Numbered from the stretch's first letter, positions 51,343 through 60,099 are shown. The stretch is DNA of 64,000 nt from an uncultured Lewinella sp. (GCA_937873655.1 CALMYQ010000006.1:1-64000), one strand, 5' to 3'. Notes: a model not told the origin generated them from the sequence alone. A program made the numbers and translations.

Positions 51343-52998
51343 ATGATAAGAAGTTTGCAAATCCGCAATTACGCCCTTATAGAGTCCCTGGAGATCCGTT
51401 TTTCCGAGGGCCTGACCATTATTACCGGTGAAACCGGCGCCGGCAAATCCATCCTGCTGGGCGCGCTCGGCATGATCATGGGCGAACGCGCGGATACCAA
51501 AGCCCTGTATAACGACGCGGAAAAATGCGTTGTAGAAGGCGTTTTTGACATCAGCCAGTACAACCTGCGGCCATTTTTTGATGCAAATGAACTGGATTTC
51601 GACTCAGAACTGGTCATCCGGCGCGAGATCCTGCCTTCCGGCAAATCCAGGGCCTTTGTCAATGACTCCCCCGTCAACCTGAAAATACTGGAAGATCTCA
51701 GCGACTCCCTGATCGACCTCCACCAGCAATTCGACAGCCTGGACATCAACCAGGTCTCTTTTCAGCTCCGGATGATCGACGCACTGGCCGGCAATAAAGA
51801 TCTGCTGGAAAAATACCAGGGCCATTTTCGCAAGTATCAATCCGACACGCGCAAACTGGCCGCACTGGAAGCCCAAAACAGCCAGGCAGCCCGCGAGATC
51901 GAATTCCTGCAATTCCAACTCGACGAACTGGAGGCCGCCAACCTGGCCGCCGGAGAGCAGGAAACCCTCGAATCCGAAATCGCCAAACTCAACAATGCCG
52001 AAGACATCAAACGGGTAACGGGCGAGGCTTTCCAGGGATTAAGCGAAAGCGATATGGCTGTTCTTTCCCAACTGACGGATATGCGCAACGCCTTGCAAAG
52101 CCTGGAAAAGGTCAGCCCCGAAATCGGCCAGCTCAACGAACGCCTTTCCGGGATGATCGTAGAATTGCAGGACCTTTCCGGCGAATTCGAAAAAATAGCG
52201 GAAGAAACCGAATACGACCCCGGGCGCATACAGGAAGTCGAACAGCGCCTTGACCTGATCTACCGCCTCCAGAACAAATACGGCGTGCAAACCACCCCGG
52301 AATTGCTCGCATTGAAGGAAGAAACCGAACAAAGATTGCATACTTTCGCCGATCTGAGCGACCAAATCGTCGAATTAAAAGAACAGATCCAGGCGGAAAA
52401 GAACATATTGCAGAAACTTGCAGCCGAACTCCGCGCCAAACGGCAATCCGTAGGCCCGGCATTCGGCGAAGAGGTTGAAAAGCGCCTCGGGCAGCTGTCG
52501 ATGAAACACGCCCAGTTGAAGGTTCATTTTCAGGAGCTGCAGGAATTTACCGCTACCGGGCTGGATGAGGTCCAGTTCAGGTTTGCAGCCAACAAAGGCG
52601 GCAAACTGCAGGCCATCAAGGATGTGGCTTCAGGCGGTGAGCTTTCCCGGCTCAACCTGGCAGCCAAATCCCTGATCGCAGGCGCCATTTCCTTCCCTAC
52701 ACTGATCTTCGATGAGATCGATTCGGGGGTTTCAGGCGATGTCGCCCTCAGCGTAGGAAAATTGTTGAAAGCATTATCCTTAAAGCACCAGGTGGTATCC
52801 ATCACACATTCTCCGCAGATCGCGGCCAAGGCTGATGCCCATTATTTTATTTATAAAAAAGACCGGGAGGACCGTACCGTTACCCACGTCCGCCTGCTCA
52901 ATCCGGATGAGCGCATCCGCGCAATAGCAACCATGCTGAGCCAAAGCCCTCCCAGCGACTCGGCTATCGAAAACGCCCGTGAGCTGATGGCGGGTTGA
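51343..52998 (+). CDS. recN: DNA repair protein RecN
   Basis: 551 aa, an SMC-like ATPase that helps double-strand break repair and chromosome cohesion. From ATG 51343 (MIRSLQIRNYALIESLEIRF) it has the Walker A motif GETGAGKS, a long coiled-coil middle (about 150-390, rich in Leu, Glu, Gln), the ABC signature SGGELSRLNLAAKSL and Walker B TLIFDEIDSGVSGD. Length is standard. SOS control is not evident. It is preceded by its own promoter. Confidence 0.97.
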   Translation: MIRSLQIRNYALIESLEIRFSEGLTIITGETGAGKSILLGALGMIMGERADTKALYNDAEKCVVEGVFDISQYNLRPFFDANELDFDSELVIRREILPSGKSRAFVNDSPVNLKILEDLSDSLIDLHQQFDSLDINQVSFQLRMIDALAGNKDLLEKYQGHFRKYQSDTRKLAALEAQNSQAAREIEFLQFQLDELEAANLAAGEQETLESEIAKLNNAEDIKRVTGEAFQGLSESDMAVLSQLTDMRNALQSLEKVSPEIGQLNERLSGMIVELQDLSGEFEKIAEETEYDPGRIQEVEQRLDLIYRLQNKYGVQTTPELLALKEETEQRLHTFADLSDQIVELKEQIQAEKNILQKLAAELRAKRQSVGPAFGEEVEKRLGQLSMKHAQLKVHFQELQEFTATGLDEVQFRFAANKGGKLQAIKDVASGGELSRLNLAAKSLIAGAISFPTLIFDEIDSGVSGDVALSVGKLLKALSLKHQVVSITHSPQIAAKADAHYFIYKKDREDRTVTHVRLLNPDERIRAIATMLSQSPPSDSAIENARELMAG

Positions 52999-53295
52999 TC
53001 GGTTTTGACCAGTTTATTGTTGTTTTGACCGGTTTATTATTGTTTTGACCCGTTTATTGTTGTTTATGATTGTTCATTCAGTACCGGCAACAAACGAGAC
53101 TGTTCAATACAATGTTTTCACGCAAAGACGCAAAGATCTGGTATTTAGCAAGCTGCGCTTGCTAAATACCCGGTTGACACAAAATCCTGAACGGCTCCCA
53201 ACAAACAACAATAAACAACCACAAACAACAATAAACAACAATAAACAACAATAATCAACAATATCAATCCATCATAACCAAAAAAACCTTTAACC
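52999..53295. repeat. Composite repeat region between recN and lipoprotein
   Basis: About 300 bases. The left arm (53012-53075) repeats GTTTATTGTTGTTTTGACC; the right arm (53200-53272) repeats AAACAACAAT, so the arms are inverted. Between them lie CGCAAAGACGCAAAGA and a perfect 13-bp hairpin (53140-53170: GGTATTTAGCAAG with CTTGCTAAATACC). The design resembles a small non-autonomous element. The open frame at 53045 is not a convincing gene. Confidence 0.85.
53140..53170. other. Perfect 13-bp hairpin
   Basis: GGTATTTAGCAAG, loop CTGCG, CTTGCTAAATACC. No T-run follows. It is 142 bases after recN, inside the composite repeat region. Confidence 0.9.
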
Positions 53296-53955
53296 ATGTT
53301 GAGAAGACTTTTTTTCCCATTCCTCGCCTTTGCCATTTTGTTCACCACCGCTTGTTCCAACAGCGCCGCGAAAGAAGCTGAAGAGGCTGAAAAAGAGACC
53401 AAAGAAGCCATGAACGAAGCGAAAGAAGAAATGGAAAAAGCCGGCGAAGACCTCAAAAGCGGCCTGGAACAGATCGGCAACGCCCTCCAGAATATCCAGG
53501 TCAAGGATGCCAACGGCAATCCAGTTGAAGCCATGGATTTCCGCGACCTGAAAGAAACCATGCCGGAAAAACTTCTCGGAATGGATCGCGAATCCCATAA
53601 GGGCCAACGCAACGGGGCGGCAGGCTTCAAGATCTCCAACGCTGAAGCTGTCTATCGCGACGGCGACAAACGCCTGGAAGTAAACGTTGTGGACGGCGCG
53701 GGCGTCGGATTGGCCGCCCTGGGCGCCGCCGCCTGGACCATGGTCGAGATCGACAACGAATCCGATGACGGCTACGAAAGGACCGTCACTATTGACGGCA
53801 ACAAGGCCTTCGAAAAATTCAACGAAAAGAACGGCGACGGTGAGCTCAGCGTCTTCTATAAAAAGCGCTACATCATCAGCGTCAAAGGCCGCAACATCAA
53901 AGCCAAAGACCTCCGCGATGCCTATGACGATCTGAAATTGGGCAAACTGGAATAA
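53296..53955 (+). CDS. Lipoprotein with acidic coiled-coil start
   Basis: 219 aa. Signal and lipobox LFTTAC (Cys20), then a highly charged helix (about 27-60; KEAEEAEKETKEAMNEAKEE) likely to form a coiled coil, then a beta-rich domain with DANGNPVEAMDFRDLKE, FKISNAEAVYRDGDKRLEVN and a Gly/Ala-rich turn VGLAALGAAAWTMVE. I do not recognise a family by name; proteins with a similar layout are found as unknown lipoproteins in Bacteroidota. A strong terminator follows. Confidence 0.8.
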   Translation: MLRRLFFPFLAFAILFTTACSNSAAKEAEEAEKETKEAMNEAKEEMEKAGEDLKSGLEQIGNALQNIQVKDANGNPVEAMDFRDLKETMPEKLLGMDRESHKGQRNGAAGFKISNAEAVYRDGDKRLEVNVVDGAGVGLAALGAAAWTMVEIDNESDDGYERTVTIDGNKAFEKFNEKNGDGELSVFYKKRYIISVKGRNIKAKDLRDAYDDLKLGKLE

Positions 53956-53967
53956 CTTCAATGTCGG

Positions 53968-54010
53968 ACCTCCGTCCACCGCTGGTCTTTTAGGACCGCT
54001 GGACGGAGGT
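53968..54010 (+). terminator. Terminator-like hairpin after lipoprotein
   Basis: ACCTCCGTCCA (53968-53978) pairs with TGGACGGAGGT (54000-54010), 11 bp, with an inner GGTC/GACC stem. It is followed by TTTGTTG, a weak T-rich tract. Confidence 0.7.
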
Positions 54011-54074
54011 TTGTTGATGGAAGAAATGGTTTTATTGTTTCATGGCTCCACTGTTTCATTGTCGGGCCTCCGTT

Positions 54075-54098
54075 GTAGCTTCGACTTCGCTCAGCTAC
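54075..54098. repeat. Dispersed GTAGCTTCGACTTCGCTCAG element
   Basis: GTAGCT and AGCTAC arms flank TCGACTTCGCTC. Shares its core with 14329-14355. Lies just ahead of the transporter gene. Confidence 0.7.
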
Positions 54099-54150
54099 GG
54101 GGCTGACAACTGTCATAAAATTGTCCTAAATTGCCGCCAAACAAGACGAA

Positions 54151-55482
54151 ATGAACAACGGCAAGGTAGTTTTTTGGTCCATTACCGTAGCGCTGGGCGG
54201 TTTTTTGTTTGGTTTCGACACAGCCGTCATCTCCGGCGGAGAACAGGAGATACAGCAACTCTGGAAGCTGAGCGATGCCATGATCGGCCAGATGGTCGCC
54301 ATGGCGTTGTACGGTACCATCATCGGAGCGCTGTTCGGCGGCATACCCTCAGAGATCATGGGGCGCAAAAAGACCCTTTTCTGGGTAGCGCTGCTGTACC
54401 TGGTCTCGGCCGTTGGCTCCGCACTTGCTCCGGAGATCTACTCCCTGATGGTCTTCCGGTTCATTGGCGGCCTTGGAGTGGGCGCTTCCTCGGTTGCGGC
54501 CCCCATGTACATCTCCGAGATCGCGCCCAAAGAGAACCGGGGCTTCCTCACGGCCCTCTTCCAGTTCAACATCGTATTGGGCATCCTGATCGCCTATTTT
54601 TCCAACTTCCTGATCGGCACCGAAGCGGAAGGCGCCTGGCGGTGGATGCTGGGGGTTGAAGCCGTTCCGGCCCTGGCATTCGTAGTCATGATCCTGTACG
54701 TGCCGGAAAGCCCGCGCTGGCTGATCATCAAGAAAGGGCAGGTTGAGGAGGCGCTGAAAACCCTGCGCATCATCGACCCGGGCAATGAGCAGGAAGCCCT
54801 GAGGGCCATCCAAAGCACCGACCACCACCGGCAATCCGGGTTCAAGGCCTTTATCTCCGGCCGATACAAGCTTCCCATCCTGCTGGCGTTCCTGATCGCG
54901 TTTTTTAACCAGGTTTCCGGCATCAATGCGGTGATCTACTACGCGCCCCGGATCTTTGCCCAAACGGGCATGGCGGAGAGTTCCGCCCTATTGTCGTCCG
55001 TCGGCATCGGTGTGATCAACCTGATCTTCACCATGTTGGGGCTGGCGCTGATCGACAGGATGGGAAGGCGCTTCCTGATGTATATCGGCTCCTTCGGTTA
55101 TATCCTTTCGCTTGGGCTTGTCTCCTTTGCCTTTTTCAGCGGCGCTGCTTCCAACAGCCTGCTGGTGCCCATTCTGCTGTTCGGTTTCATTGCAGCCCAT
55201 GCCATCGGTCAGGGCGCCGTGATCTGGGTGTTCATTTCCGAGATCTTTCCCAATGAGGTCCGGTCATACGGCAACTCGCTGGGCAGCGCCACCCACTGGG
55301 TGTTTGCAGCTTTGATCGCGGGGAACTTTCCCTTCTTCGCGGGCAAATTCGGAGCGGGGTACATCTTCGCCTTTTTTGCCTTGATGATGGTGCTGCAACT
55401 GTTGTTTGTCTGGCGGTTGATGCCGGAAACGAAAGGCGTATCGCTGGAAGATCTGGAAAAGCAGCTGATCCGGGAAAAATAA
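54151..55482 (+). CDS. Sugar porter family MFS transporter
   Basis: 443 aa with about 12 transmembrane helices. Sugar-porter signatures: GFLFGFDTAVISGG in helix 1, GRKK after helix 2, VPESPRWLI after helix 6, FFNQVSGINAVIYYAPRIF in helix 7, DRMGRR, and MPETKG after helix 12. Likely a proton-coupled hexose or pentose importer of the XylE/GLUT type. Substrate cannot be told from the sequence. It stands alone, convergent with the PAP2 gene eight bases away. Confidence 0.95.
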   Translation: MNNGKVVFWSITVALGGFLFGFDTAVISGGEQEIQQLWKLSDAMIGQMVAMALYGTIIGALFGGIPSEIMGRKKTLFWVALLYLVSAVGSALAPEIYSLMVFRFIGGLGVGASSVAAPMYISEIAPKENRGFLTALFQFNIVLGILIAYFSNFLIGTEAEGAWRWMLGVEAVPALAFVVMILYVPESPRWLIIKKGQVEEALKTLRIIDPGNEQEALRAIQSTDHHRQSGFKAFISGRYKLPILLAFLIAFFNQVSGINAVIYYAPRIFAQTGMAESSALLSSVGIGVINLIFTMLGLALIDRMGRRFLMYIGSFGYILSLGLVSFAFFSGAASNSLLVPILLFGFIAAHAIGQGAVIWVFISEIFPNEVRSYGNSLGSATHWVFAALIAGNFPFFAGKFGAGYIFAFFALMMVLQLLFVWRLMPETKGVSLEDLEKQLIREK

Positions 55483-55489
55483 TCCGGGC

Positions 55490-56164
55490 TCAGGCCGTTT
55501 CCTTTCGGGCAGGGATTCGAAGTTTGCCGTCCAGCCAATGTCCGGGCCGGCGGGAAAGCGAAACCTGTATCAGGTAAAACGAAAGGCCGATCAGCATGCC
55601 CAGCACGGAGCCGAAGACGACATCGCGCAGAAAATGTTGCAACAGATATATCCGGGAAACGGCCACGAAGATTGCCATCAGGGCCAGCACGATCCCGGGG
55701 CCGCGCTTTCCCGCAAGGTTAAGCGCTACAAAAGTGAACAAGGCAAAAGCCGAAGTGCTGTGCCCCGAAGGAAAACTGTTGGCGCCGCCCAGCAATCTGA
55801 CGCCTTCCACCGGGTTGAATTGCTCCCAAAGCCCGGCCTTGCTGAAAAACGGGAACGGCCTGTCCTGATGGAACCAGGCTTTGGCCAGAAAGCTGATCAG
55901 TGTCACGCTGATGCCGATCGCCGGGATCAATACGGCCGAGCGATACCGCACAAACAACAGCAGGAAAATGCATACAATATAGGCAACCGGTTCGCCCAAG
56001 CGGGTCCAGAACCGGAAAAAAACGTCGGCGGCCGGTGTTCGGTTCTGGTTCAACCACAACACCTCATGTCCGTGGGGGATGAACAGCAGCAGGCACAATC
56101 CGGCGAGTACCCAGATCCCTGCTATGGCGAAAAAAAATCTGTTATCCTTAATAACCCGGATCAT
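55490..56164 (-). CDS. PAP2-family membrane phosphatase
   Basis: 224 aa, about six transmembrane helices. Phosphatase motifs: KAWFHQDRP, FPSGHSTSAFA and SRIYLLQHFLRDV, with the catalytic His in each of the latter two. Such enzymes dephosphorylate undecaprenyl diphosphate, lipid A or phosphatidic acid. The start overlaps the stop of the LptF/G-type gene by four bases (ATGA on the minus strand), so an envelope lipid role is likely; undecaprenyl or lipid A phosphatase is an inference. Confidence 0.92.
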   Translation of the reverse strand: MIRVIKDNRFFFAIAGIWVLAGLCLLLFIPHGHEVLWLNQNRTPAADVFFRFWTRLGEPVAYIVCIFLLLFVRYRSAVLIPAIGISVTLISFLAKAWFHQDRPFPFFSKAGLWEQFNPVEGVRLLGGANSFPSGHSTSAFALFTFVALNLAGKRGPGIVLALMAIFVAVSRIYLLQHFLRDVVFGSVLGMLIGLSFYLIQVSLSRRPGHWLDGKLRIPARKETA

Positions 56165-57840
56165 TTTGAGGGGATTAACCGGCTGAATACGGAGCCGATA
56201 TAACTGAATACGTTTTTCAACCTTTCAAAATTCAGGGCCTTTGCATCCCGCATGGCCTTGTAGGTCACGTACATGCCGATCGGGAAAAGGATGCCGCCCG
56301 GGATCCAGGCCGCAACGGCCGCAGGTACCGCAAAGGTCTCGGCAATTTTCCTGCAGAAGATGGTCAGCACGACAAAAAGCATGAAAAAAACGATGGAAAC
56401 CAGGATCGGAAAACCGAATCCTCCCTTCCGTATAATGGCCCCCATCGGCGCGCCGATGAACACAAAAATAATGCAGACCACCGCCATGCTGTACTTGGTG
56501 TGCAATTCGTAAATGAACTTCACCTTGTTTTCTTTGAGGTTATCCAGCGTACGTGCAGCCGACTCCGCCTGATTCCGGATGGCGCGGGCCTGGTTTTGCG
56601 CCTTGTCCAGTACTCCTCTTCGCTCGTAGGGTTGCAGGTTTTTTAAAACCGCATCGAAATCCCTGATGGTATCCAGGCTGATCATCAACTTTCCTGCCTT
56701 GCTGGTTGAATCGAGCACCCATTCCTTCTGCGCAATCCTGAGGCGCCTGAATGCCGTCGCCGCACCGTTGCCCCTGGCAATCCCGAAGCCGGGCGTTTTT
56801 TCCTTTTCCGCTACCGGTTGGGTAGCGGTCGAATCCCTGGGAACGGAAATGAGGCGGGCGGTATCCCGGCTTTCGCCTTCGGGTGCGTTTTCCGTTGGTT
56901 CGGCTTTGAGAAAGGTGCTGTCCTTCGTCATGAAGGTGAATTGGGTCGCCACCTGATTGGCCAGGTTTTTCTGCCGCTCCAGGATCTTATAGGATAGCGA
57001 GTCGATCGCCTCCCGCAATTGGCCGCTGCTGAGCATGCTCCGGTTTTGTTTGAACAACTCCTCGTTGGTCCGGCTGATCTGAAACTGGGAGAGGTCAAAT
57101 ACTTTGTTCCAACTCTCGAACGATACGCGGATGAAAGGGAATTGATTCTGACCGTTGGACGCGCTCGGGGCGGTTTCGATGTATTGGTGGCCGTTCACCA
57201 GGTTCATCACAAAGAACTGTCCGTCCGGAGTAGCGTACATCTGTCCGCTTTCGGCTACGGTTTCGCTGAGCTGCCCGCGGTCGGCGCCCCGGTGGTCGTA
57301 GATCAAAACGTCCCTGATCGATTTACCGTCGCGTTCTTTTTTGCCGATGTGAATGGCGTATTGGTCAAAATCGTCGTTAAATACGCCCGCATCCAGCCTC
57401 AGGGCAGGCTTTTGGCGTTGAATATCGTACATCCTGGAGCCGAACTTCAGGTTGGCGATCGGGATCAGGTTGTTGGAACAAACGTAGGAAAACCCCATGG
57501 CGAGTATGCCGAACACGATCAGGGGGCGCATCACCCTGAACAGCGAAACCCCCGCGGATTTGAAACTCGACAGTTCGTAGTGTTCCGCCAGGCTGCCCAG
57601 CACCATTACCGATGAGATCAGGATGGCCAGCGGCAAAGCCATCGGAATCAGACCGACGCATTTATATCCGATCAATTCCAGCAACAGGAACATACCCAGC
57701 CCCTTACCCGCTATATCGTCGATGTACAGCCAAAGGATCTGCATGAGCAGAACAAAAATGGCAATCATGAAAGTGACGACAAAAGGCGGGATAAAACTGC
57801 TGATCAGTAATTTATCCAGTTGTCTCATGCTCCTTTTCAT
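56161..57840 (-). CDS. LptF/LptG-family permease
   Basis: 559 aa YjgP/YjgQ permease, the membrane part of the machine that extracts lipopolysaccharide from the inner membrane. Three N-terminal helices (from LLISSFIPPFVVTFMIAIFV) and three C-terminal ones (YSMAVVCIIFVFIGAPMGAI onward) flank a long periplasmic domain. That domain has a charged insert of about 150 residues (about 270-420, with RQKNLANQVATQF and RAIRNQAESAARTLDNLKEN), longer than in E. coli. It is followed by the PAP2 gene in one operon. Confidence 0.93.
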   Translation of the reverse strand: MKRSMRQLDKLLISSFIPPFVVTFMIAIFVLLMQILWLYIDDIAGKGLGMFLLLELIGYKCVGLIPMALPLAILISSVMVLGSLAEHYELSSFKSAGVSLFRVMRPLIVFGILAMGFSYVCSNNLIPIANLKFGSRMYDIQRQKPALRLDAGVFNDDFDQYAIHIGKKERDGKSIRDVLIYDHRGADRGQLSETVAESGQMYATPDGQFFVMNLVNGHQYIETAPSASNGQNQFPFIRVSFESWNKVFDLSQFQISRTNEELFKQNRSMLSSGQLREAIDSLSYKILERQKNLANQVATQFTFMTKDSTFLKAEPTENAPEGESRDTARLISVPRDSTATQPVAEKEKTPGFGIARGNGAATAFRRLRIAQKEWVLDSTSKAGKLMISLDTIRDFDAVLKNLQPYERRGVLDKAQNQARAIRNQAESAARTLDNLKENKVKFIYELHTKYSMAVVCIIFVFIGAPMGAIIRKGGFGFPILVSIVFFMLFVVLTIFCRKIAETFAVPAAVAAWIPGGILFPIGMYVTYKAMRDAKALNFERLKNVFSYIGSVFSRLIPSK

Positions 57841-57869
57841 CAGGCCGGCAAAGTTAAGGACTTTCTATT

Positions 57870-57912
57870 GCCGGCAACGGTTTAATTACAAATATTAAAG
57901 AACGTTGCCGGC
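57870..57912. promoter_or_regulatory. 10-bp inverted repeat around LptF/G promoter
   Basis: GCCGGCAACG (57870-57879) and CGTTGCCGGC (57903-57912) are perfect arms around 23 AT-rich bases that contain a near-match to a minus-strand -7 element (AATATTTG). It starts 30 bases before the ATG at 57840. It could be a repressor operator or a hairpin. Confidence 0.55.
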
Positions 57913-58013
57913 TGCTGTCAGGTTGTTTATTCCATTTAAAATTAGGACTTAAAGCCTCGTACCGCCGTCCGGGTTCACAGATTTGGCTTTTCTTTAACAA
58001 ATTTTCCACAAAC

Positions 58014-58029
58014 ATTTGTACATACAAAT
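58014..58029. promoter_or_regulatory. MarR operator, copy 1
   Basis: ATTTGTA-CA-TACAAAT, perfect 7-bp arms. The TTTG in the left arm is 19 bases before the -7 element TAACTTTG and so is also the -33 box; binding here would block transcription of the regulator gene. Confidence 0.8.
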
Positions 58030-58037
58030 AAAAAACA

Positions 58038-58045
58038 TAACTTTG
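58038..58045 (+). promoter_or_regulatory. -7 promoter element of marR-type gene
   Basis: TAACTTTG with -33 TTTG at 58015-58018 and 19-base spacing. It ends 4 bases before the GTG start at 58050, so the mRNA is probably leaderless. Confidence 0.7.
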
Positions 58046-58049
58046 CCCC

Positions 58050-58478
58050 GTGAAGCCAAAAAAAGAAGAATACTGCCGCTGTTTGTATTTCAGTGCCAAC
58101 GCATTGGCCCGGTCCATTTCCAGAATGGCAGAGGATGTCTTTGCCGGTACGGGCCTGCATCCCTCTTATGCCTTTCTGGTGATGAGCATCAACAAATATC
58201 CGGGCATACCGGCGGGTAACCTGGCCGAAATGATGGGGCTTTCACCGTCTACCATAACGCGGTTGATTGAAAAACTGGAAAAGAAAAACCTTGCGAAACG
58301 CATTTCGGAGGGCAAATCCACCCTGGTCTTTCCGACGCCCGAGTCCGTAGCCATCGATGATCAGGTGCGGACAGCCTGGTCGGACCTGTTCAAACGGTAT
58401 ACTGCCGTATTGGGCGAACCGGCGGCACGCGACCTTGCCGATCGGGTCTATATCGCTGCCCTTCAGCTTGGGTCATAA
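58050..58478 (+). CDS. MarR-family transcriptional regulator
   Basis: 142 aa from GTG 58050. The winged-helix core runs about 40-110: GLHPSYAFLVMSINKYPGI, AGNLAEMMGLSPSTITRLIE and KLEKKNLAKRISEGKS. Two cysteines close to the N-terminus (Cys9 and Cys11, EEYCRCLYFS) are placed where redox-sensing MarR relatives keep theirs. A palindrome overlaps its promoter and a near-copy lies before the next gene, so it is likely an autorepressor that also controls that oxidoreductase. The inducer is unknown; an oxidant or electrophile is an inference. Confidence 0.92.
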   Translation: MKPKKEEYCRCLYFSANALARSISRMAEDVFAGTGLHPSYAFLVMSINKYPGIPAGNLAEMMGLSPSTITRLIEKLEKKNLAKRISEGKSTLVFPTPESVAIDDQVRTAWSDLFKRYTAVLGEPAARDLADRVYIAALQLGS

Positions 58479-58492
58479 TTTTTTAGCAATTC

Positions 58493-58508
58493 ATTTGTAC
58501 ATACAAAA
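58493..58508. promoter_or_regulatory. MarR operator, copy 2
   Basis: ATTTGTA-CA-TACAAAA, same as copy 1 except the last base. It is 11 bases before the ATG of the NAD(P)-binding protein. Confidence 0.8.
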
Positions 58509-58519
58509 ATAATTGATCT

Positions 58520-59164
58520 ATGGGAACTAAAATCGGAATTTTCGGCTCCGGCACGGTAGCCAAAACGCTAGGAGAAGGCTTTTTGAAATACGGTTACGAG
58601 GTCAAACTGGGTACGCGGGACACCTCCAAACTGGCGGAATGGTCGGCCAAAACCGGAATACCCGCCGGCTCCTTTCCGGAAACTGCCGCGTTCGGGGAGA
58701 TCCTCGTGCTGGCGGTCAAAGGATTTGCCGCGGAAAAAGTCCTGGAAGCGGCCGGCAAGGCCAACCTGAGCGGCAAAGTGATCCTGGATGCGACCAACCC
58801 GATCAAGGAAGCGCCTCCGGTCAACGGCGTATTGCAATATTTCACCGACCTGAACCATTCCCTGATGGAAACGCTGCAGGCCGGCTATCCGGATGCCTCC
58901 TTTGTAAAAGCCTTCAATTCGGTGGGCAGCGCTCTGATGGTCGACCCTGACCTCAACGGCATCAAACCTTCAATGTTCATTTGCGGAAATGACCAGGCCG
59001 CCAAAAAGACCGTGACCGGCATCCTGGATACATTCGGCTGGGAAACGGAAGACCTTGGAAAGGCGGAAGCGGCGCGCGCCATTGAACCCCTGGCCATTTT
59101 GTGGTGCATCCCGGGTTTCCTGCAAAACGACTGGGTGCATGCGTTCAAGGTGCTGAGGAGATAA
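58520..59164 (+). CDS. NAD(P)-binding oxidoreductase, F420-reductase-like
   Basis: 214 aa with an N-terminal Rossmann motif (KIGIFGSGTVAKTLGEGFLK) and LGTRD after the second strand, which suggests NADP(H). It resembles NADPH:F420 oxidoreductases (EILVLAVKG, ILDATNPI, KAFNSVGSALMVDP). Most Bacteroidota lack F420, so the acceptor is probably something else. It is preceded by a MarR-type operator and follows the regulator by 41 bases. Confidence 0.9.
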   Translation: MGTKIGIFGSGTVAKTLGEGFLKYGYEVKLGTRDTSKLAEWSAKTGIPAGSFPETAAFGEILVLAVKGFAAEKVLEAAGKANLSGKVILDATNPIKEAPPVNGVLQYFTDLNHSLMETLQAGYPDASFVKAFNSVGSALMVDPDLNGIKPSMFICGNDQAAKKTVTGILDTFGWETEDLGKAEAARAIEPLAILWCIPGFLQNDWVHAFKVLRR

Positions 59165-59247
59165 GGGGGTGATGCTTCGGCTCACTCAGCACAGGGGCCC
59201 GACTTCGCCGGAGGCTACCTCGGATGAGAGAGGGTGAGAGGGTGTGA

Positions 59248-60099
59248 TCACATGGGAAAAACATCCGGGATCATGGCGACCGAACGGGCAAAAGCATCGG
59301 GGTTCAACCCGGTCGGTTCGCCGGCCTCCTGGAAAAAACCGACCATATTTTCGGTGGGCATATTCCCGGTAAGGTCGTCCTTGGCCATCGGGCAGCCGCC
59401 GAATCCGCGGATGGCGCCGTCATAGCGCCTGCAGCCGTTTTCGTAGGCCGCCCGGATCTTCTCTTTCCAGGCGGTCGGTGTGGTATGAAAATGCGCGCCG
59501 AATTCGATATTGGGGTAGGCCGGGATCAGGTTGCTGAACAGGTAGGCGATATTCTCCGGCCCGGCTACCCCGATCGTATCGGAAAGCTGGAAAATGGCGA
59601 TATCCATCCCGACCAGCTTGTCCACCCAGCGCTGGACGATCTCCACGTTCCAGGGGTCGCCGTAAGGGTTGCCGAACCCCATGGAGATGTAAATGACCAG
59701 CCGCTTGCCTTTTTGCAGGCAGATATCCTGGATTTCCCCTACCCTGCCCAGGGATTCCTCGATCGTGGCGTTGGTATTCCTCAGCTGGAAGGTTTCCGAA
59801 ATGGAGAAGGGATAACCGAGGTAACCGATCTCGCCGAATTGGACGGCATCCTCGGCGCCCCGGCGGTTGGCCACGATGGCGAGCAGGCCGGAATGGTCGC
59901 CGGATAAATCGAGCAGGGACAAAACCTCTGCCGTATCCCGCATCTGAGGTATGGCCTTGGGCGAAACAAAGCTGCCGAAATCAATGGTATCAAACCCCAC
60001 TTTCAACAGTTGGTTGATGTAGGCGGCTTTGGTCCGGGTCGGTATAAAGGCATGTATGCCCTGCATGGCGTCCCTCGGGCATTCGATCAGTTTTACCAT
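59248..60099 (-). CDS. Hydroxymethylglutaryl-CoA lyase
   Basis: From ATG 60099 (MVKLIECPRDAMQGIHAFIP) the protein is 283 aa. A DRE-TIM-type barrel with CPRDAMQG in place of the usual DGLQ, substrate residues in IDFGSFVSPKAIPQM, SDTIGVAGPENI, metal ligands in FGAHFHTT, and the active-site Cys loop GGCPMAKDDLTGN. It splits HMG-CoA into acetoacetate and acetyl-CoA in leucine breakdown. An upstream in-frame extension to 60252 has no family similarity. No other leucine-catabolism genes are near. Confidence 0.92.
   Translation of the reverse strand: MVKLIECPRDAMQGIHAFIPTRTKAAYINQLLKVGFDTIDFGSFVSPKAIPQMRDTAEVLSLLDLSGDHSGLLAIVANRRGAEDAVQFGEIGYLGYPFSISETFQLRNTNATIEESLGRVGEIQDICLQKGKRLVIYISMGFGNPYGDPWNVEIVQRWVDKLVGMDIAIFQLSDTIGVAGPENIAYLFSNLIPAYPNIEFGAHFHTTPTAWKEKIRAAYENGCRRYDGAIRGFGGCPMAKDDLTGNMPTENMVGFFQEAGEPTGLNPDAFARSVAMIPDVFPM

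Noticed and set aside
53045..53254. Small gene after recN
   Set aside because: Its frame translates repeat arms and the 13-bp hairpin; no start signal or family similarity.
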